Origin: Bacteroidales bacterium
GTDB taxonomy: Bacteria; Bacteroidota; Bacteroidia; Bacteroidales; UBA932
Length of the DNA: 64,000 bases
Reading direction: 5' to 3'
NCBI GenBank assembly: GCA_017561265.1
Contig: JAFZDJ010000011.1
Coordinates: 1 to 64,000 of the forward strand
Shown here: positions 42,028-52,178 of the stretch, piece by piece
Layout: every line of letters starts with the position of its first letter
Position numbering within the stretch: the stretch's first letter is position 1
Translations under genes and position numbers: made by a program
The notes under the pieces: generated by a model
Seen by the model: only the letters and a program-made list of their open reading frames with translations
What the model was told of the DNA's origin: nothing
Database searches by the model: none

Positions 42028-43761
42028 ATGAAAAGATATCTGGTTTCAATCATTGCAACAGCGGCGCTTCTCGCATCATGCAGCTGCCCGAAGGACGGTG
42101 AATATACATTCCGCATCCTTACTACAAACGATGTCCACGGACGGTACTTCGATTCGCTTTATGTTGAGGACGGAACAAGTCATGCTCTGACGAATATTGC
42201 ATGGTATGCGGACAGCATACGTGTCGCTGACGGAGCAGAGAATGTGATCCTGATAGATGCCGGAGACTGTCTGCAGGGCGATAATGCAGCATATTACTTC
42301 AATTATATCGATACTGTATCACAGCATCTGTATTCCCGTATGGCAGAATATATCGGTTATGATGCGGTCGTGATGGGAAATCATGACATTGAGACCGGAC
42401 ATCCTGTATATGATCGTCTGGTCAGAGGTTCGAAGGTGCCGTTCCTTGCATCAAATGCTATCAGGAACGATGATGGCAGTCCTTATTTTCAGGAATATGT
42501 GACTCTCAAAAGGCATGGACTGAACATTACCGTAATCGGTTTTACCAATCCTAACATAAAGGGCTGGCTTTCACCGCTTCTCTGGGAAGGCATGACGTTC
42601 GAGTCATTGCTTCCGTTTGCTCAGGAAGTTGTCGACAGGGTTTCAGCTCAGGAAAAGTCAGATGTCGTTATTGTGGCTGTTCATGCCGGTACAGGCAAAG
42701 GAGATGGCAGTGTGCTTGAGAACCAGGGACTTGACCTTTTCAGAAGTCTTGAAGGTGTTGATTTCGTCATCTGCGCTCATGATCATAGTCCTGTAGTCCA
42801 TAAGAGCGAGGACATATGTCTGATCAATTCAGGAAGCCATTGCAGGAACATCGGCTTCGGTACCGTTACCCTCAAGGTGGAGGATGGAAAGGTGCTTTCC
42901 AAGACTCTGGATGCAGAACTGCTTCCTGTTGACAAGGATAAGGCAGATCGCAGGATGCAGGAAGTCTTCCGCCCGGATTATGAGGCGGTCAAAACATTCA
43001 CGCTTAAAGAAGTAGGTGAGCTTCAGACCGATCTTCGTACCCGTGATGCATATAGGGGAATGTCTGACTATCTGAATCTTATCCATACCTTGTCTCTGAG
43101 TTGTTCTCCGGCTCAGATTTCATTCGCAGCTCCTCTGACCTTCAATGGATACATCGAGGCCGGAACGCTTGTGTATAACGATCTCTTTACCATATATCCT
43201 TATGAAAATCAGCTTTTTGTCGTCGAAATGAGCGGAAGCGAGATAAAGGATTATCTGGAATATTCGTATGATATGTGGATAAATACAGTCCGAAATGCAG
43301 ATGACAGACTTCTCAAGATTTCTGATGATCCGGATCCGCGTACAGGTCAGAAACGCTGGTCGTTCGTCAACCGTTCATACAATTTTGATTCGGCAGGAGG
43401 ATTGATCTATGATGTGGATGTCACCAGACCATTCGGCTCGCGTATCCTCATCAAGTCTCTTGCTGACGGTTCGGCATTTGATGAGAATCAGACGTACAAT
43501 GTGGCCATGACTTCATATCGTGCCAGCGGCGGTGGCGGAATAATGCGTGAAGGTGCCGGAGTCGATACTGACAAAATACACGAAAGGGTAGTGGAGTACT
43601 ACCCTGAAATAAGAGAGATTCTGTATGACTATCTGCTGAAGCATCGAAAGATCGATCCTGAAGTCATCGGCGACAGGACAGTCGTAGGAGAATGGCGTTT
43701 CATCCCCGAATCTATAGCTCAGAAGGCTATGGAGCGTGATATGACCTTACTTTTTCAGTAG
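42028..43761 (+). CDS. 5'-nucleotidase/UshA-family lipoprotein
   Basis: A 577-residue lipoprotein (lipobox LLASC). The N-terminal calcineurin-like domain has TTNDVHGRY, IDAGDCLQGD, MGNHDIE, AVHAG and CAHDHSP as metal and phosphate ligands. The C-terminal 5_nucleotid_C domain has FNGYIEAGTLVYNDLFTIYPYENQL and a YRASGGGG nucleotide pocket. It would release phosphate from nucleotides or UDP-sugars in the periplasm or at the surface. It ends 8 bases from the convergent ROK gene with no clear terminator between. Confidence 0.9.
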   Translation: MKRYLVSIIATAALLASCSCPKDGEYTFRILTTNDVHGRYFDSLYVEDGTSHALTNIAWYADSIRVADGAENVILIDAGDCLQGDNAAYYFNYIDTVSQHLYSRMAEYIGYDAVVMGNHDIETGHPVYDRLVRGSKVPFLASNAIRNDDGSPYFQEYVTLKRHGLNITVIGFTNPNIKGWLSPLLWEGMTFESLLPFAQEVVDRVSAQEKSDVVIVAVHAGTGKGDGSVLENQGLDLFRSLEGVDFVICAHDHSPVVHKSEDICLINSGSHCRNIGFGTVTLKVEDGKVLSKTLDAELLPVDKDKADRRMQEVFRPDYEAVKTFTLKEVGELQTDLRTRDAYRGMSDYLNLIHTLSLSCSPAQISFAAPLTFNGYIEAGTLVYNDLFTIYPYENQLFVVEMSGSEIKDYLEYSYDMWINTVRNADDRLLKISDDPDPRTGQKRWSFVNRSYNFDSAGGLIYDVDVTRPFGSRILIKSLADGSAFDENQTYNVAMTSYRASGGGGIMREGAGVDTDKIHERVVEYYPEIREILYDYLLKHRKIDPEVIGDRTVVGEWRFIPESIAQKAMERDMTLLFQ

Positions 43762-43769
43762 ATTGTGCT

Positions 43770-44972
43770 TTAAATCAATCCAAGCAGTTTGCTTCGTGAC
43801 AGCATGCAGGCTCCTATGGCACCGGCTTTGTCTCCGAGCTTCGAGAGCTTGATGGTGGTATCCTTGTTGACCATGTTCAGCGAGTACTTCTGGATCGCGC
43901 TTCTGATAGGCAGCAGGAGATATTCCTTCACTTGGGAAACAGTTCCTCCGATGACTACCAGCTCCGGATTGAATATGTTTATCAGTCCTGCGATGGCTCT
44001 TCCAAGCACGGATCCGATCTCCTCAACCACTTCTATCGCAAGCATATCCTCTTCGTTAACGGCGTTGAGTATATCATTCAATGATATTTCCTCGCTATTA
44101 TTGAATTTGTCTGAAAGGGTTGATGCCCTGCCTTCACGGAGTTTCTCCATGAATATCCTGTATATGGCAGAGCCGGAGGCTCCGGTCTCGAGGCATCCGG
44201 TCTTTCCGCAATGACATATCTGGTCGTTGTCCAGAAGAGGAAAGTGTCCTATCTCGCCGGAGAATCCTGATTTTCCGTATGAAAGCTTTCCGTCTGTGAT
44301 CATGCCCATTCCAAGCCCCCATGCCACATTGATGAAGAGCATGTCCTCTTCGTTGTTTGCTACGCCGCAGATATATTCTCCGTAAGTCATTGCTCTGGAG
44401 TCGTTTTCTACGTAAACCGGACGTTTCAGCTCGTCTTCCAGGAAAGAGGCTATAGGCCTGTCCTCACCTATGAAGTATGTGAAGCAGTATCCTGTCTCAT
44501 TGTTGACGCGGCCGCTCAGATTGAATCCGAATGCCTGCACGTCATCTCTGCTGATGTCGATCTTCTCGATGACTCCTGTAACGCAGTTGCACAGTTTTCT
44601 GAATGAGGTCTCGGAATTTTCCAGTACAAAAGGTATGGCTTCATGATAATCCACCAGCTGCCCCTTGAAGTTGGTGACTGCTATGCTTATGCTGTCGCGT
44701 GTCACTTCGGTTCCGACGAAATAGCCTGCGGAAGGGTTAAGCCCGTATATGCTTGGCCTGCGTCCTCCGTTTGTTCCCTGCTTGCCCATATCGACGATGA
44801 ATCCTTCGTCGATAAGCTCTCCTACAAGTTTCGTGATTGTCGGTATGCTGGTGTTCAGCTCCTTGCTCAAGTCCGCAAGGCTGTAGTCACCTTCATTTAT
44901 GCATAAGGTGATTATGCTTTTCTTGAGCGAGGAGCTTCTTCCGTCCGTGCTGCTTAAGAATGAAGCTCTCAT
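43770..44972 (-). CDS. ROK-family transcription regulator (NagC/Mlc type)
   Basis: A 400-residue regulator. The N-terminal winged helix (YSLADLSKELNTSIPTITKLVGELIDEG) is fused to a ROK sugar-kinase-like domain. The zinc motif CHCGKTGCLE is present, and NVAWGLGMGMI and GEIGHFP line the sugar site. The phosphate loop reads GTEVTRDSISIAV and lacks the kinase Asp-Gly pattern, so it is a regulator, not a kinase. ROK regulators of this type often sense amino sugars such as GlcNAc or ManNAc derivatives. Last gene of the minus-strand PUL operon, so it probably controls both divergent operons. Confidence 0.88.
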   Translation of the reverse strand: MRASFLSSTDGRSSSLKKSIITLCINEGDYSLADLSKELNTSIPTITKLVGELIDEGFIVDMGKQGTNGGRRPSIYGLNPSAGYFVGTEVTRDSISIAVTNFKGQLVDYHEAIPFVLENSETSFRKLCNCVTGVIEKIDISRDDVQAFGFNLSGRVNNETGYCFTYFIGEDRPIASFLEDELKRPVYVENDSRAMTYGEYICGVANNEEDMLFINVAWGLGMGMITDGKLSYGKSGFSGEIGHFPLLDNDQICHCGKTGCLETGASGSAIYRIFMEKLREGRASTLSDKFNNSEEISLNDILNAVNEEDMLAIEVVEEIGSVLGRAIAGLINIFNPELVVIGGTVSQVKEYLLLPIRSAIQKYSLNMVNKDTTIKLSKLGDKAGAIGACMLSRSKLLGLI

Positions 44973-44987
44973 AGTTCAGGTTCATTA

Positions 44988-46376
44988 TTATTTTCTATTG
45001 TTCCAGTATGCTTCGATCTCTTCAAGAGTCTTTCCTGTTGTCTCAGGAATAACCTTCCACATGATGAGCATGTATGGAACGCACATCACTGCGAATATGA
45101 AGAATGTTCCAGCCTGACTCCATCCCAGGAGTACAGGAGTAAGCTGACCGATGAGGTAGGTTCCGATCCAGAGGGCGAATCCTGCGATGGACATTGCGCG
45201 TCCGCGTACGCTGTTAGGATACATCTCGGAAAGAAGCACGAATACGATGGCTGAGATCGAGATGGCGCAGCAGAACACATAAGCTAGGAAGAAGGTGAGC
45301 ATGAATCCGTTGCCAAGACCGATCTGCGCTCCCCATGCGAAGTATATGCCGATTGCGAGAAGACAGAGGATCATTCCGCTTACTCCCCAGTAGATCAGCT
45401 GCTTGCGTCCGACCTTGTCGATGATGAATACAGCGAGGATCGTGGTCACGAAGTTTACCACACCTACGAGAACTGTAGAGAACATAGGATTGTCAAATCC
45501 TGCATCAGCGAATATCTTAGGTCCGTAATAGAGGACTGCATTCACTCCCATGAACTGTCCGAGAATAGCGATAGCGCTACCGGCAATCACTGCCAGAAGG
45601 ATACCTGGCTTGAGAAGGTCAGCCCACTTGCCTTTAGTCTCTCCCTGGAGGGATGAATTGGTAACGTCAATCTCTTCCTTGACCTCTTCTTTTGTTGCAT
45701 ATATCTTGCTGAGCACAATGCTTGCCTTCTCGGTCTTGCCGTTGACGATCAGCCATTTAGGACTTTCCGGAATGAAGAATATGATGAAGAAGAAGAGAAG
45801 GGCTGGAAGTGTTTCGCTTCCGAGCATTCCACGCCACATCTCGCTGTTCCACATGTTTGTCCAGAGGTCGCCGGCTACTGCCATGTTACCGTTTACATCG
45901 ATCACCCAGTTTGCAAGATATGCAATAAGGAATCCGGCTGTTACAGCAAGCTGATAGAGCGAAACAAGGGTTCCGCGGATCTTTGCCGGCGATACCTCAG
46001 ATATATAGATAGGTGAAACAATCGATACTATACCGATGCCGACTCCTCCGATGATTCTGTATGCTACAAGGGCGTCAAAGCTGCCGCATACCGCGCATCC
46101 GATAGCCGAGATGCTGAAAAGTGCAGCTGATATGAGCATTGTGACCTTGCGTCCGAGGTAGTCGCTGAGACTTCCCGCAACAAGCACTCCGCAGATGGAT
46201 CCGATGAGGGCACATCCTACATACCAGCCTTCCATCATGTCGGTAAGGGCAAACTGGTTCTTTACTATAGCTGTCGTTCCTGATATCACGGCTGTGTCAT
46301 ATCCGAACAATATTCCTCCTATGGCAGCCACAACCGCCATGAAGATGACATATCCTAATGTGTTTTTCTGTTTCAT
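44988..46376 (-). CDS. MFS sugar transporter (sugar porter family)
   Basis: A 462-residue inner-membrane symporter with twelve membrane segments. Sugar-porter signatures present are GGILFGYDTAVISG, SDYLGRKV after segment 2, RIIGGVGIGIVS, PESPKWLI at the middle loop, DKVGRKQLIYWG and PETTGKTLEEIE at the C-terminus. It probably imports the monosaccharide released by the PUL. The start is ATG 46376; the longer frame to 46451 overlaps the previous gene without similarity. It lies 22 bases after the DUF4434 gene and 15 before the ROK gene. Confidence 0.92.
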   Translation of the reverse strand: MKQKNTLGYVIFMAVVAAIGGILFGYDTAVISGTTAIVKNQFALTDMMEGWYVGCALIGSICGVLVAGSLSDYLGRKVTMLISAALFSISAIGCAVCGSFDALVAYRIIGGVGIGIVSIVSPIYISEVSPAKIRGTLVSLYQLAVTAGFLIAYLANWVIDVNGNMAVAGDLWTNMWNSEMWRGMLGSETLPALLFFFIIFFIPESPKWLIVNGKTEKASIVLSKIYATKEEVKEEIDVTNSSLQGETKGKWADLLKPGILLAVIAGSAIAILGQFMGVNAVLYYGPKIFADAGFDNPMFSTVLVGVVNFVTTILAVFIIDKVGRKQLIYWGVSGMILCLLAIGIYFAWGAQIGLGNGFMLTFFLAYVFCCAISISAIVFVLLSEMYPNSVRGRAMSIAGFALWIGTYLIGQLTPVLLGWSQAGTFFIFAVMCVPYMLIMWKVIPETTGKTLEEIEAYWNNRK

Positions 46377-46398
46377 ATCCAGTAGGGAAATCCCTATG

Positions 46399-47490
46399 CT
46401 ATTTGATGTTGAAATACTCTTTATACCTGTTATATAAGTTGCCGGCAGCACCGTAGACTGACTGAGGACTCAGGAAATGAGGGAATTCGAAAGTGATCGC
46501 CTTGTCGTATCCGCATCTCTTCGCCGCCTCCAGTTTCAGACGAAGCTTGTCGAACTTGATAGGAAGGAACTTGATAGGCATGTCGCGGTCGAAGGTCTCG
46601 GCATTGGTCCAGCACTGCATTCCGTATTTGTCAGCCATCTTCTTGTTCACGCTGAAGAATGCATCAAGTTCGTCATAATCGATATGACCGTCCTGGAAGG
46701 CCACCGCGTCTACCACATCATGGATACCAGAGAAAATCTGGCTCCACTCTCTTTCATGTGCCTCGATCGAAACTGCATCCTCCTTTGTGAGAGCGGCTCC
46801 TGCAGCGCTTACAGCCTTCTTTCCGTCTATCCATGGTGAAATGAACACAGGCATTCCGCCCGAAACATCCTTGCATTGCTTACCCATTGCATGGAATGCA
46901 TCCACGGCTCCTATGGTGTCGCGGCTGATTTCCGTACTCAGATACCATCCTCCGAAGCTGTCGTACTTTTCGCCATACATCTTCCACACTTCGTCGATCA
47001 CGAATTTGTTGTCCTCGATCTCATGGCTCATGTCCTTTGTGTCCCAATATACACCGGAGTCATAAAGTCCGAGGTAGAACTTCATTCCGTGCTTCTGAGC
47101 CAGGCGGCAGAACATGTCGATAAGGTCGACAGAAGGCATGTAGCAGCCTTTCTTCAGAAGGTAAGGAGACGGATATGTGATGAACTTGCGGTATCCGCAA
47201 CGGATGTCGATTACTGTGTCGATGCCTATGGCCTTCATATATGCGAAATCCTGATCCCATTCCTTTTCGCCCCAGTTCTGGTGGGGAATATCATGAGATA
47301 TCTCGTCAAGAAATGTTCCTGTGATACGGAGCCCGTTGTCTTTAGGAACGATCAGGCCTCCTGCAGAGCTGTCGGTCAATGATGTCCCGGCATTGTCAGC
47401 CACCGAACATGATGAAAGGAGGGAAGGGGCCACCAGAGCGGATGCTCCGCCGATTGCCATGGTCTTCAGAAATTCTCTTCTGTCGCTCAT
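46399..47490 (-). CDS. DUF4434 TIM-barrel protein with Tat/lipoprotein signal
   Basis: A 363-residue protein that begins with a twin-arginine motif DRREFLKTMAIGG followed by a lipobox LLSSC, so it is probably exported folded and lipid-anchored. The mature part is a DUF4434-type TIM barrel: ITGTFLDEISHDIPHQNW, IDTVIDIRCGY, FYLGLYDSGVYW, GWYLSTEIS, AYQ-type strand VAFQDG and CWTNAETF. Conserved Glu residues in STEIS and NAETF are candidate acid/base residues of a glycosidase. First gene of the minus-strand operon. Confidence 0.8.
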   Translation of the reverse strand: MSDRREFLKTMAIGGASALVAPSLLSSCSVADNAGTSLTDSSAGGLIVPKDNGLRITGTFLDEISHDIPHQNWGEKEWDQDFAYMKAIGIDTVIDIRCGYRKFITYPSPYLLKKGCYMPSVDLIDMFCRLAQKHGMKFYLGLYDSGVYWDTKDMSHEIEDNKFVIDEVWKMYGEKYDSFGGWYLSTEISRDTIGAVDAFHAMGKQCKDVSGGMPVFISPWIDGKKAVSAAGAALTKEDAVSIEAHEREWSQIFSGIHDVVDAVAFQDGHIDYDELDAFFSVNKKMADKYGMQCWTNAETFDRDMPIKFLPIKFDKLRLKLEAAKRCGYDKAITFEFPHFLSPQSVYGAAGNLYNRYKEYFNIK

Positions 47491-47527
47491 ATTATGCAGT
47501 TTTTAAAATTATTTCAAAATAAGCATA

Positions 47528-47535
47528 CAAATATA
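47528..47535 (-). promoter_or_regulatory. -7 box of the minus-strand PUL operon
   Basis: Minus-strand TATATTTG, a full TAnnTTTG match, 37 bases before the DUF4434 ATG, in the AT-rich divergent intergenic region 47491-47627. Confidence 0.5.
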
Positions 47536-47606
47536 AATAAAATTATTCACTTATTAAATTTTTAAAGAAATATATTACTTTGAAGGGTGGTTAATAAAAT
47601 TTTTTA

Positions 47607-47614
47607 TAAATTTG
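47607..47614 (+). promoter_or_regulatory. -7 box of the plus-strand PUL operon
   Basis: TAAATTTG, a full TAnnTTTG match, 13 bases before the ATG at 47628. The AT-rich sequence between the two divergent promoters is the likely binding region of the ROK regulator, though I cannot point to one clear operator. Confidence 0.45.
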
Positions 47615-47627
47615 CCATTTAATATAA

Positions 47628-48974
47628 ATGACTATGAAACCTATTCATACCCTTTTAACAGCTATCTTCGCGGTGACTATGATGTCATCGTGCGGTGTCA
47701 AGTCTGATAATCAGGAAGTTGTCAACCATAATTACATGTGGTTTGACTGCGAGGCCAACTATGCTACCCTTTCTCATCCTGATTCTATCAGATATTATAT
47801 CCAGAAGTCAAAGGATCTTGGCTTCGGCAATATGGTGGTGGATGTAAAGTCCATCATGGGTGAAGTCCTGTATGACAGCGAAATCGCCCCTTATATGGGT
47901 GATTGGGAAGGTGTCGAGCGTCCGCGTGACTATGACATGCTCGGATATTTCATCGAGTATGGCCATGAACTTGGCGTAAAGGTCTTCGGATCGCTCAATG
48001 TCTTTGCCGGAGGACATAACTATTTTGACCGTGGAATCGTGTATATGGACAAGGCTGAATGGCAGTCCATCTGCTATCACAACGGCAAGCTTACTCCGAT
48101 TTCCGAAATCAAGAGCAATTACAACTGTATGATGAACCCGTCTAATCCGGAGGTTCAGGAATATCAGATCGAGATTCTCAAGGAATTTGCCCGCAAGTAT
48201 CCGGAGGTGGACGGACTTATTTTCGACCGAGTTCGTTATGACGGTGTCACAGCAGATTTCAGCGAGCTCTCGAAGAAGCAGTTCGAAGAGTATGCCGGCG
48301 TTACTGTAGAGAATTATCCGGAAGACATCCTCAGCTGGTATGATGAAGATGGAAACCTTCGCGAAAACTGGGTTCCTGGCAAATACGGCAAGAAATGGGT
48401 AGAGTGGCGTGCTACCGTCATCCATGATTTTGTCGAGAAGGCACACGAGGCTCTCAAGGAGATCAATCCTGACCTGATCATCGGAGACTATACCGGCGCA
48501 TGGTATCCTACCTACTGGCAGCTTGGAGTGAACTGGGCTAGCAAGGATTACGATCCATATCAGGTTCCTGAGTATCAGGCTTGGGCGACCGAGGATTATC
48601 ATAAGACAGGATATGCGGAGATGCTTGACATCTATATGACAGGCCTCTACTATTCGATGATTACCAAGGATGATGTTGACAAGGCTACCGGCATAGTAGG
48701 ACAGCGTTCCGAGGCAGGTATGGACAACAGTCTTACATACTGCTACAGTGTAGAGGGTGGTGCGGAGATCGCCAAGGAGATAACAAAGGGTGTCGTTCCG
48801 GTTATCGGTTCCATATATGTCGAGCAGTATCTCGGTGACTTCACTCCTTTCGGTCCGGCTGTGACCCAGGCTCTCAAGAGCACTGAAGGTGTGATGATAT
48901 TTGATATAGTCCATCTTAACAAGCATAAGCTCTGGGACGTGCTTGAGGAGGCTATGAAGAATGCTGAAAATTAA
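47628..48974 (+). CDS. GHL10-like glycoside hydrolase lipoprotein (copy 1)
   Basis: A 448-residue lipoprotein (lipobox MMSSC) with a TIM-barrel of the GHL10/DUF187 type, related to the family that includes E. coli DigH, which cuts denuded peptidoglycan strands. Barrel strands visible are MWFDCEAN, FGNMVVDVKS, VKVFGSLNVF and VDGLIFDRVRYD. The last carries a conserved Asp-Arg-x-Arg-Tyr-Asp pattern, followed by IIGDYTGAWYPTYW. A second copy lies at 56656 and shares this pattern. Substrate unknown. The ATG at 47634 is an equally possible start. Confidence 0.8.
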   Translation: MTMKPIHTLLTAIFAVTMMSSCGVKSDNQEVVNHNYMWFDCEANYATLSHPDSIRYYIQKSKDLGFGNMVVDVKSIMGEVLYDSEIAPYMGDWEGVERPRDYDMLGYFIEYGHELGVKVFGSLNVFAGGHNYFDRGIVYMDKAEWQSICYHNGKLTPISEIKSNYNCMMNPSNPEVQEYQIEILKEFARKYPEVDGLIFDRVRYDGVTADFSELSKKQFEEYAGVTVENYPEDILSWYDEDGNLRENWVPGKYGKKWVEWRATVIHDFVEKAHEALKEINPDLIIGDYTGAWYPTYWQLGVNWASKDYDPYQVPEYQAWATEDYHKTGYAEMLDIYMTGLYYSMITKDDVDKATGIVGQRSEAGMDNSLTYCYSVEGGAEIAKEITKGVVPVIGSIYVEQYLGDFTPFGPAVTQALKSTEGVMIFDIVHLNKHKLWDVLEEAMKNAEN

Positions 48975-48993
48975 CAACTAAATCAAATAAGTA

Positions 48994-51900
48994 ATGAAAG
49001 CGATTTACAGAAATCTGCTTGTTGCGTTGATTTTCCTCATGGGGGGGGCTTTATCGGCATATGCCCAGCCTTCGGTTCGAGGAAAGGTGACCGACGAAAG
49101 CGGCCTGCCGTTACCGGGCGTGGCTGTTATGGTCAGCGGTACTTCCAACGGTACCATGACTGACGAAGATGGAAATTATTCACTTTCCGGACTCAAGAAA
49201 GGTGACGTACTTCTCTTTACCAGCCTTGGAATGGGTGATCAGACATTCGAGTGCGATGGAAGCCTCAGCAGACTCAATGTCACAATGACGGAGGATGCCA
49301 CATTCCTTGAAGAGACTATCGTCGTGGGATACGGTGTACAGAAGAAGTCTTCCATGACTTCAGCCGTGTCGGCGATGAAGGGAGACGAGCTTCTCAAGGC
49401 TCCGGCAACCAATGTCTCTCAGCTTCTCGCCGGTAAGCTCACTGGTGTGTCTTCGGTGCAGGAATCAGGAGAGCCGGGTCTCGACCAGGCTTCCATCCGT
49501 ATCCGCGGATCGCAGGGTGCGGCAAAATATGTGGTGGACGGATTCCCAGTCGACAATATCAATGACATTGACCCGTTTGACATCGAGAGCATATCTGTCC
49601 TCAAGGATGGTGCATCTGCTGCCGTTTACGGTCTTCAGGCCTCGAACGGTGTCATCATCGTCACTACCAAGAAGGGTAATTCAGGAAAGCCGAAGATCAC
49701 CTACAATGCTACAGTCGGTGCATCTATGAACGCCAACTTCCCGGAATTCATGGATGGCCCTCAGTTCGCATATTATTATAATGTAGCTCAGATGATGGAT
49801 CAGCTTGCGTCCGGAGCCATAGCAAGCGAGACAGAATATGTTCCGTATTTCACCAAGGACCAGGTCGAGATGATGTTGAATGACGATCCGAATGACGGTT
49901 GGGACAATGTCAATTATATCGACAAGGTGTTCGGAACAGGTATCACCCAGAAGCATAATGTCACAGTTCAGGGCGGAACCGATCAGTCACGTTATTTCGC
50001 ATCTTTCGGTTATCTCGGACAGCAGGGTAACATCGACAACTACAACTACGACAGATACAATGTACGTGCGAACATAGAGTCTCAGCTTGCGAAGAACTTC
50101 AAGTTCACTATGGGACTTTCCGGCGTGCTTTCAAACCGTCACACACCAGGTTTCGGAACAGGCGGATCGGATATGGGAGAAGAGACAGGATGGCTTTCTA
50201 TCGCAAATCAGACAATCCAGATGCACCCATATCTTCCGGAGAGATATAACGGCCTATATACCGCATCTTTGAAGAAGAATACAAGTCTTCCGCAGAGCCC
50301 GCTCGCAGCTATCTATGAGTCCGGCTACAAGAAGACACGCGGTATGGACGTGAATGCAAACATGGCTCTGTCATATGATGTTCCGTGGGTGAAGGGTCTC
50401 CAGCTCAAGGCTTCAGGCTCATTCGATTACAGCACTTCAATGAACAAGAACCTCAACACTCCTTTCAACCTTATGGCTTATACAGATGGCAAGTGGAAGG
50501 AAACTGTGGATCCGAGAGGAGTCGGCAACGGAGTCAACCTCGGTGAGGGAACATCTTATTATCAGCATCTTACAGGACAGGCAGGAGCTTCATATATCAA
50601 TACATTCGGAAAGCACTTCGTCGAGATCCTTGCTCTCGCCGAGATTTCTGACATAAAGTCAAATGCTCATTCCGCATATGCAAAGCAGATTCCTTTCGAT
50701 GCTCTTCCTGAGCTCGGATACGGTCAGCCGGCTGACAGTCCTATCGGAGGATGGAGCAATGCGTCACGTAGTGTGGGTTATGTGTTCCGTGCACGTTACA
50801 ACTGGGATGAGAGATACCTTGCAGAGTTCACAGGACGTTATGACGGTTCATATCTCTTCGCCGGTATGAGAAAGACAAGATGGGGATTCTTCCCTTCTGC
50901 TTCCGTTGCGTGGAATATAGCCAAGGAGTCATGGATGTCTGACTTCTCTGCATTGAACGACTTCAAGCTCAGAGGATCGGTAGCCCTTCTCGGAAACGAC
51001 AGCATCTCTGCTTATTCGTTCCTCAACACTTACAGCAAGTACGATTCACAGATAATATACGGCAACTATGGTAACGGAACTACCGTCAACCCTGGATATG
51101 CCGACTCAGCCCTTGCCAACATCGATCTGACATGGGAGAAGAGCCTTTCATACAACGTAGGTTTCGACCTTAAGTTGTGGGACGGTCTTCTTGCAGCCGA
51201 GGTGGATGCATTCTACAGATACAATTACGATCTCCTGACCTACATGGGATCGGACTATCCGCCTTCAATGGGTAACTATTTCATGGGTGTTGAGAACCAT
51301 AATGCGTATGATACAAAGGGTATTGATGTGATGGTTTCTCACAGAAACCACTTCATGGCAGGCGGCAAGCCTTTCCAGTATGGAATAAGTGCTACCGTAA
51401 CATATGCACGCAGCCGTTGGATCATCTATCCTGACCAGCCTAATATTCCTGAAAATCAGAAGGTTGTCGGAAGACCTCTCGGTGCTACAATGGCATGGAC
51501 AGCAGACGGTCTTTACAGAAGTGAGGAAGAAATCGATAACTCGGCATGGTATGGAACACGTCCATGCGTCGGTGACATCAAGTACGTTGACCTCAATGGT
51601 GACGGTAAGATCGACGGAGACGACAAGGGTTTCATCGGACGTACAAACCGTCCTGAACTCACCTATGGTCTCAACCTTGACTTTGCATGGAACGGTCTCG
51701 ACTTCAATGCCCAGTTCACAGGTGGAGCCCTCTTCGATGTCTCGCTCACCGGTACTTACTACAACGGTTATGACGACAATACCATCTGGACACAGACATT
51801 CAAGGAGAATGCGAATTCACCTCTCTTCCTTGTGGAGCAGGCATACAGTATATACAACCCTGATGGTGAATTCCCTCGTCTTACTCTCGGAGCTCCGGGA

Positions 51901-52167
51901 CATGGCGGTGACAATGGTCTCGCATCCACATTCTGGCTCCGTGACGGAACATATGTCCGTCTCAAGTCTGCCCAGCTCGGTTATACCTTGCCTCGCAGAT
52001 GGACCGAGAAGGTGAATATGGAGACTCTGCGATTCTTCGTCGAAGGTCAGAACATCTTCACTATAGACGCACTTCCTGAAGGAATCGACCCAGAGTCACC
52101 AGGTGTGAACAACGGTTACTATCCTCAGCAGCGTCTCCTCATGGGTGGTGTTACAATTACTTTCTAA
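48994..52167 (+). CDS. SusC/RagA-family TonB-dependent outer-membrane transporter
   Basis: A 1057-residue protein with a signal peptide (ending AYA-Q). A carboxypeptidase-regulatory-like domain follows (VRGKVTDESGLPLPGVAVMV), then a TonB box region (EETIVVGYG). The plug domain is QESGEPGLDQASIRIRG and VLKDGASAAVYG. A 22-strand barrel then ends with GGVTITF. It imports oligosaccharides into the periplasm with the SusD lid encoded next. The susD stop/start overlap suggests coupling. The substrate is not readable from the transporter itself. Confidence 0.97.
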   Translation: MKAIYRNLLVALIFLMGGALSAYAQPSVRGKVTDESGLPLPGVAVMVSGTSNGTMTDEDGNYSLSGLKKGDVLLFTSLGMGDQTFECDGSLSRLNVTMTEDATFLEETIVVGYGVQKKSSMTSAVSAMKGDELLKAPATNVSQLLAGKLTGVSSVQESGEPGLDQASIRIRGSQGAAKYVVDGFPVDNINDIDPFDIESISVLKDGASAAVYGLQASNGVIIVTTKKGNSGKPKITYNATVGASMNANFPEFMDGPQFAYYYNVAQMMDQLASGAIASETEYVPYFTKDQVEMMLNDDPNDGWDNVNYIDKVFGTGITQKHNVTVQGGTDQSRYFASFGYLGQQGNIDNYNYDRYNVRANIESQLAKNFKFTMGLSGVLSNRHTPGFGTGGSDMGEETGWLSIANQTIQMHPYLPERYNGLYTASLKKNTSLPQSPLAAIYESGYKKTRGMDVNANMALSYDVPWVKGLQLKASGSFDYSTSMNKNLNTPFNLMAYTDGKWKETVDPRGVGNGVNLGEGTSYYQHLTGQAGASYINTFGKHFVEILALAEISDIKSNAHSAYAKQIPFDALPELGYGQPADSPIGGWSNASRSVGYVFRARYNWDERYLAEFTGRYDGSYLFAGMRKTRWGFFPSASVAWNIAKESWMSDFSALNDFKLRGSVALLGNDSISAYSFLNTYSKYDSQIIYGNYGNGTTVNPGYADSALANIDLTWEKSLSYNVGFDLKLWDGLLAAEVDAFYRYNYDLLTYMGSDYPPSMGNYFMGVENHNAYDTKGIDVMVSHRNHFMAGGKPFQYGISATVTYARSRWIIYPDQPNIPENQKVVGRPLGATMAWTADGLYRSEEEIDNSAWYGTRPCVGDIKYVDLNGDGKIDGDDKGFIGRTNRPELTYGLNLDFAWNGLDFNAQFTGGALFDVSLTGTYYNGYDDNTIWTQTFKENANSPLFLVEQAYSIYNPDGEFPRLTLGAPGHGGDNGLASTFWLRDGTYVRLKSAQLGYTLPRRWTEKVNMETLRFFVEGQNIFTIDALPEGIDPESPGVNNGYYPQQRLLMGGVTITF

Positions 52168-52178
52168 TGTCATTGATT

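Noticed and set aside
47808..48977. Long minus-strand ORF (389 codons) opposite the first GHL10-like gene
   Set aside because: It is a mirror of the real gene, with Leu/Ile/His/Arg-rich composition and no motif. The sense strand has a lipoprotein signal, barrel motifs and operon context. The same applies to other long mirror ORFs at 8172-9266, 16827-17657, 18950-19894, 29284-30318 and 61746-62690.
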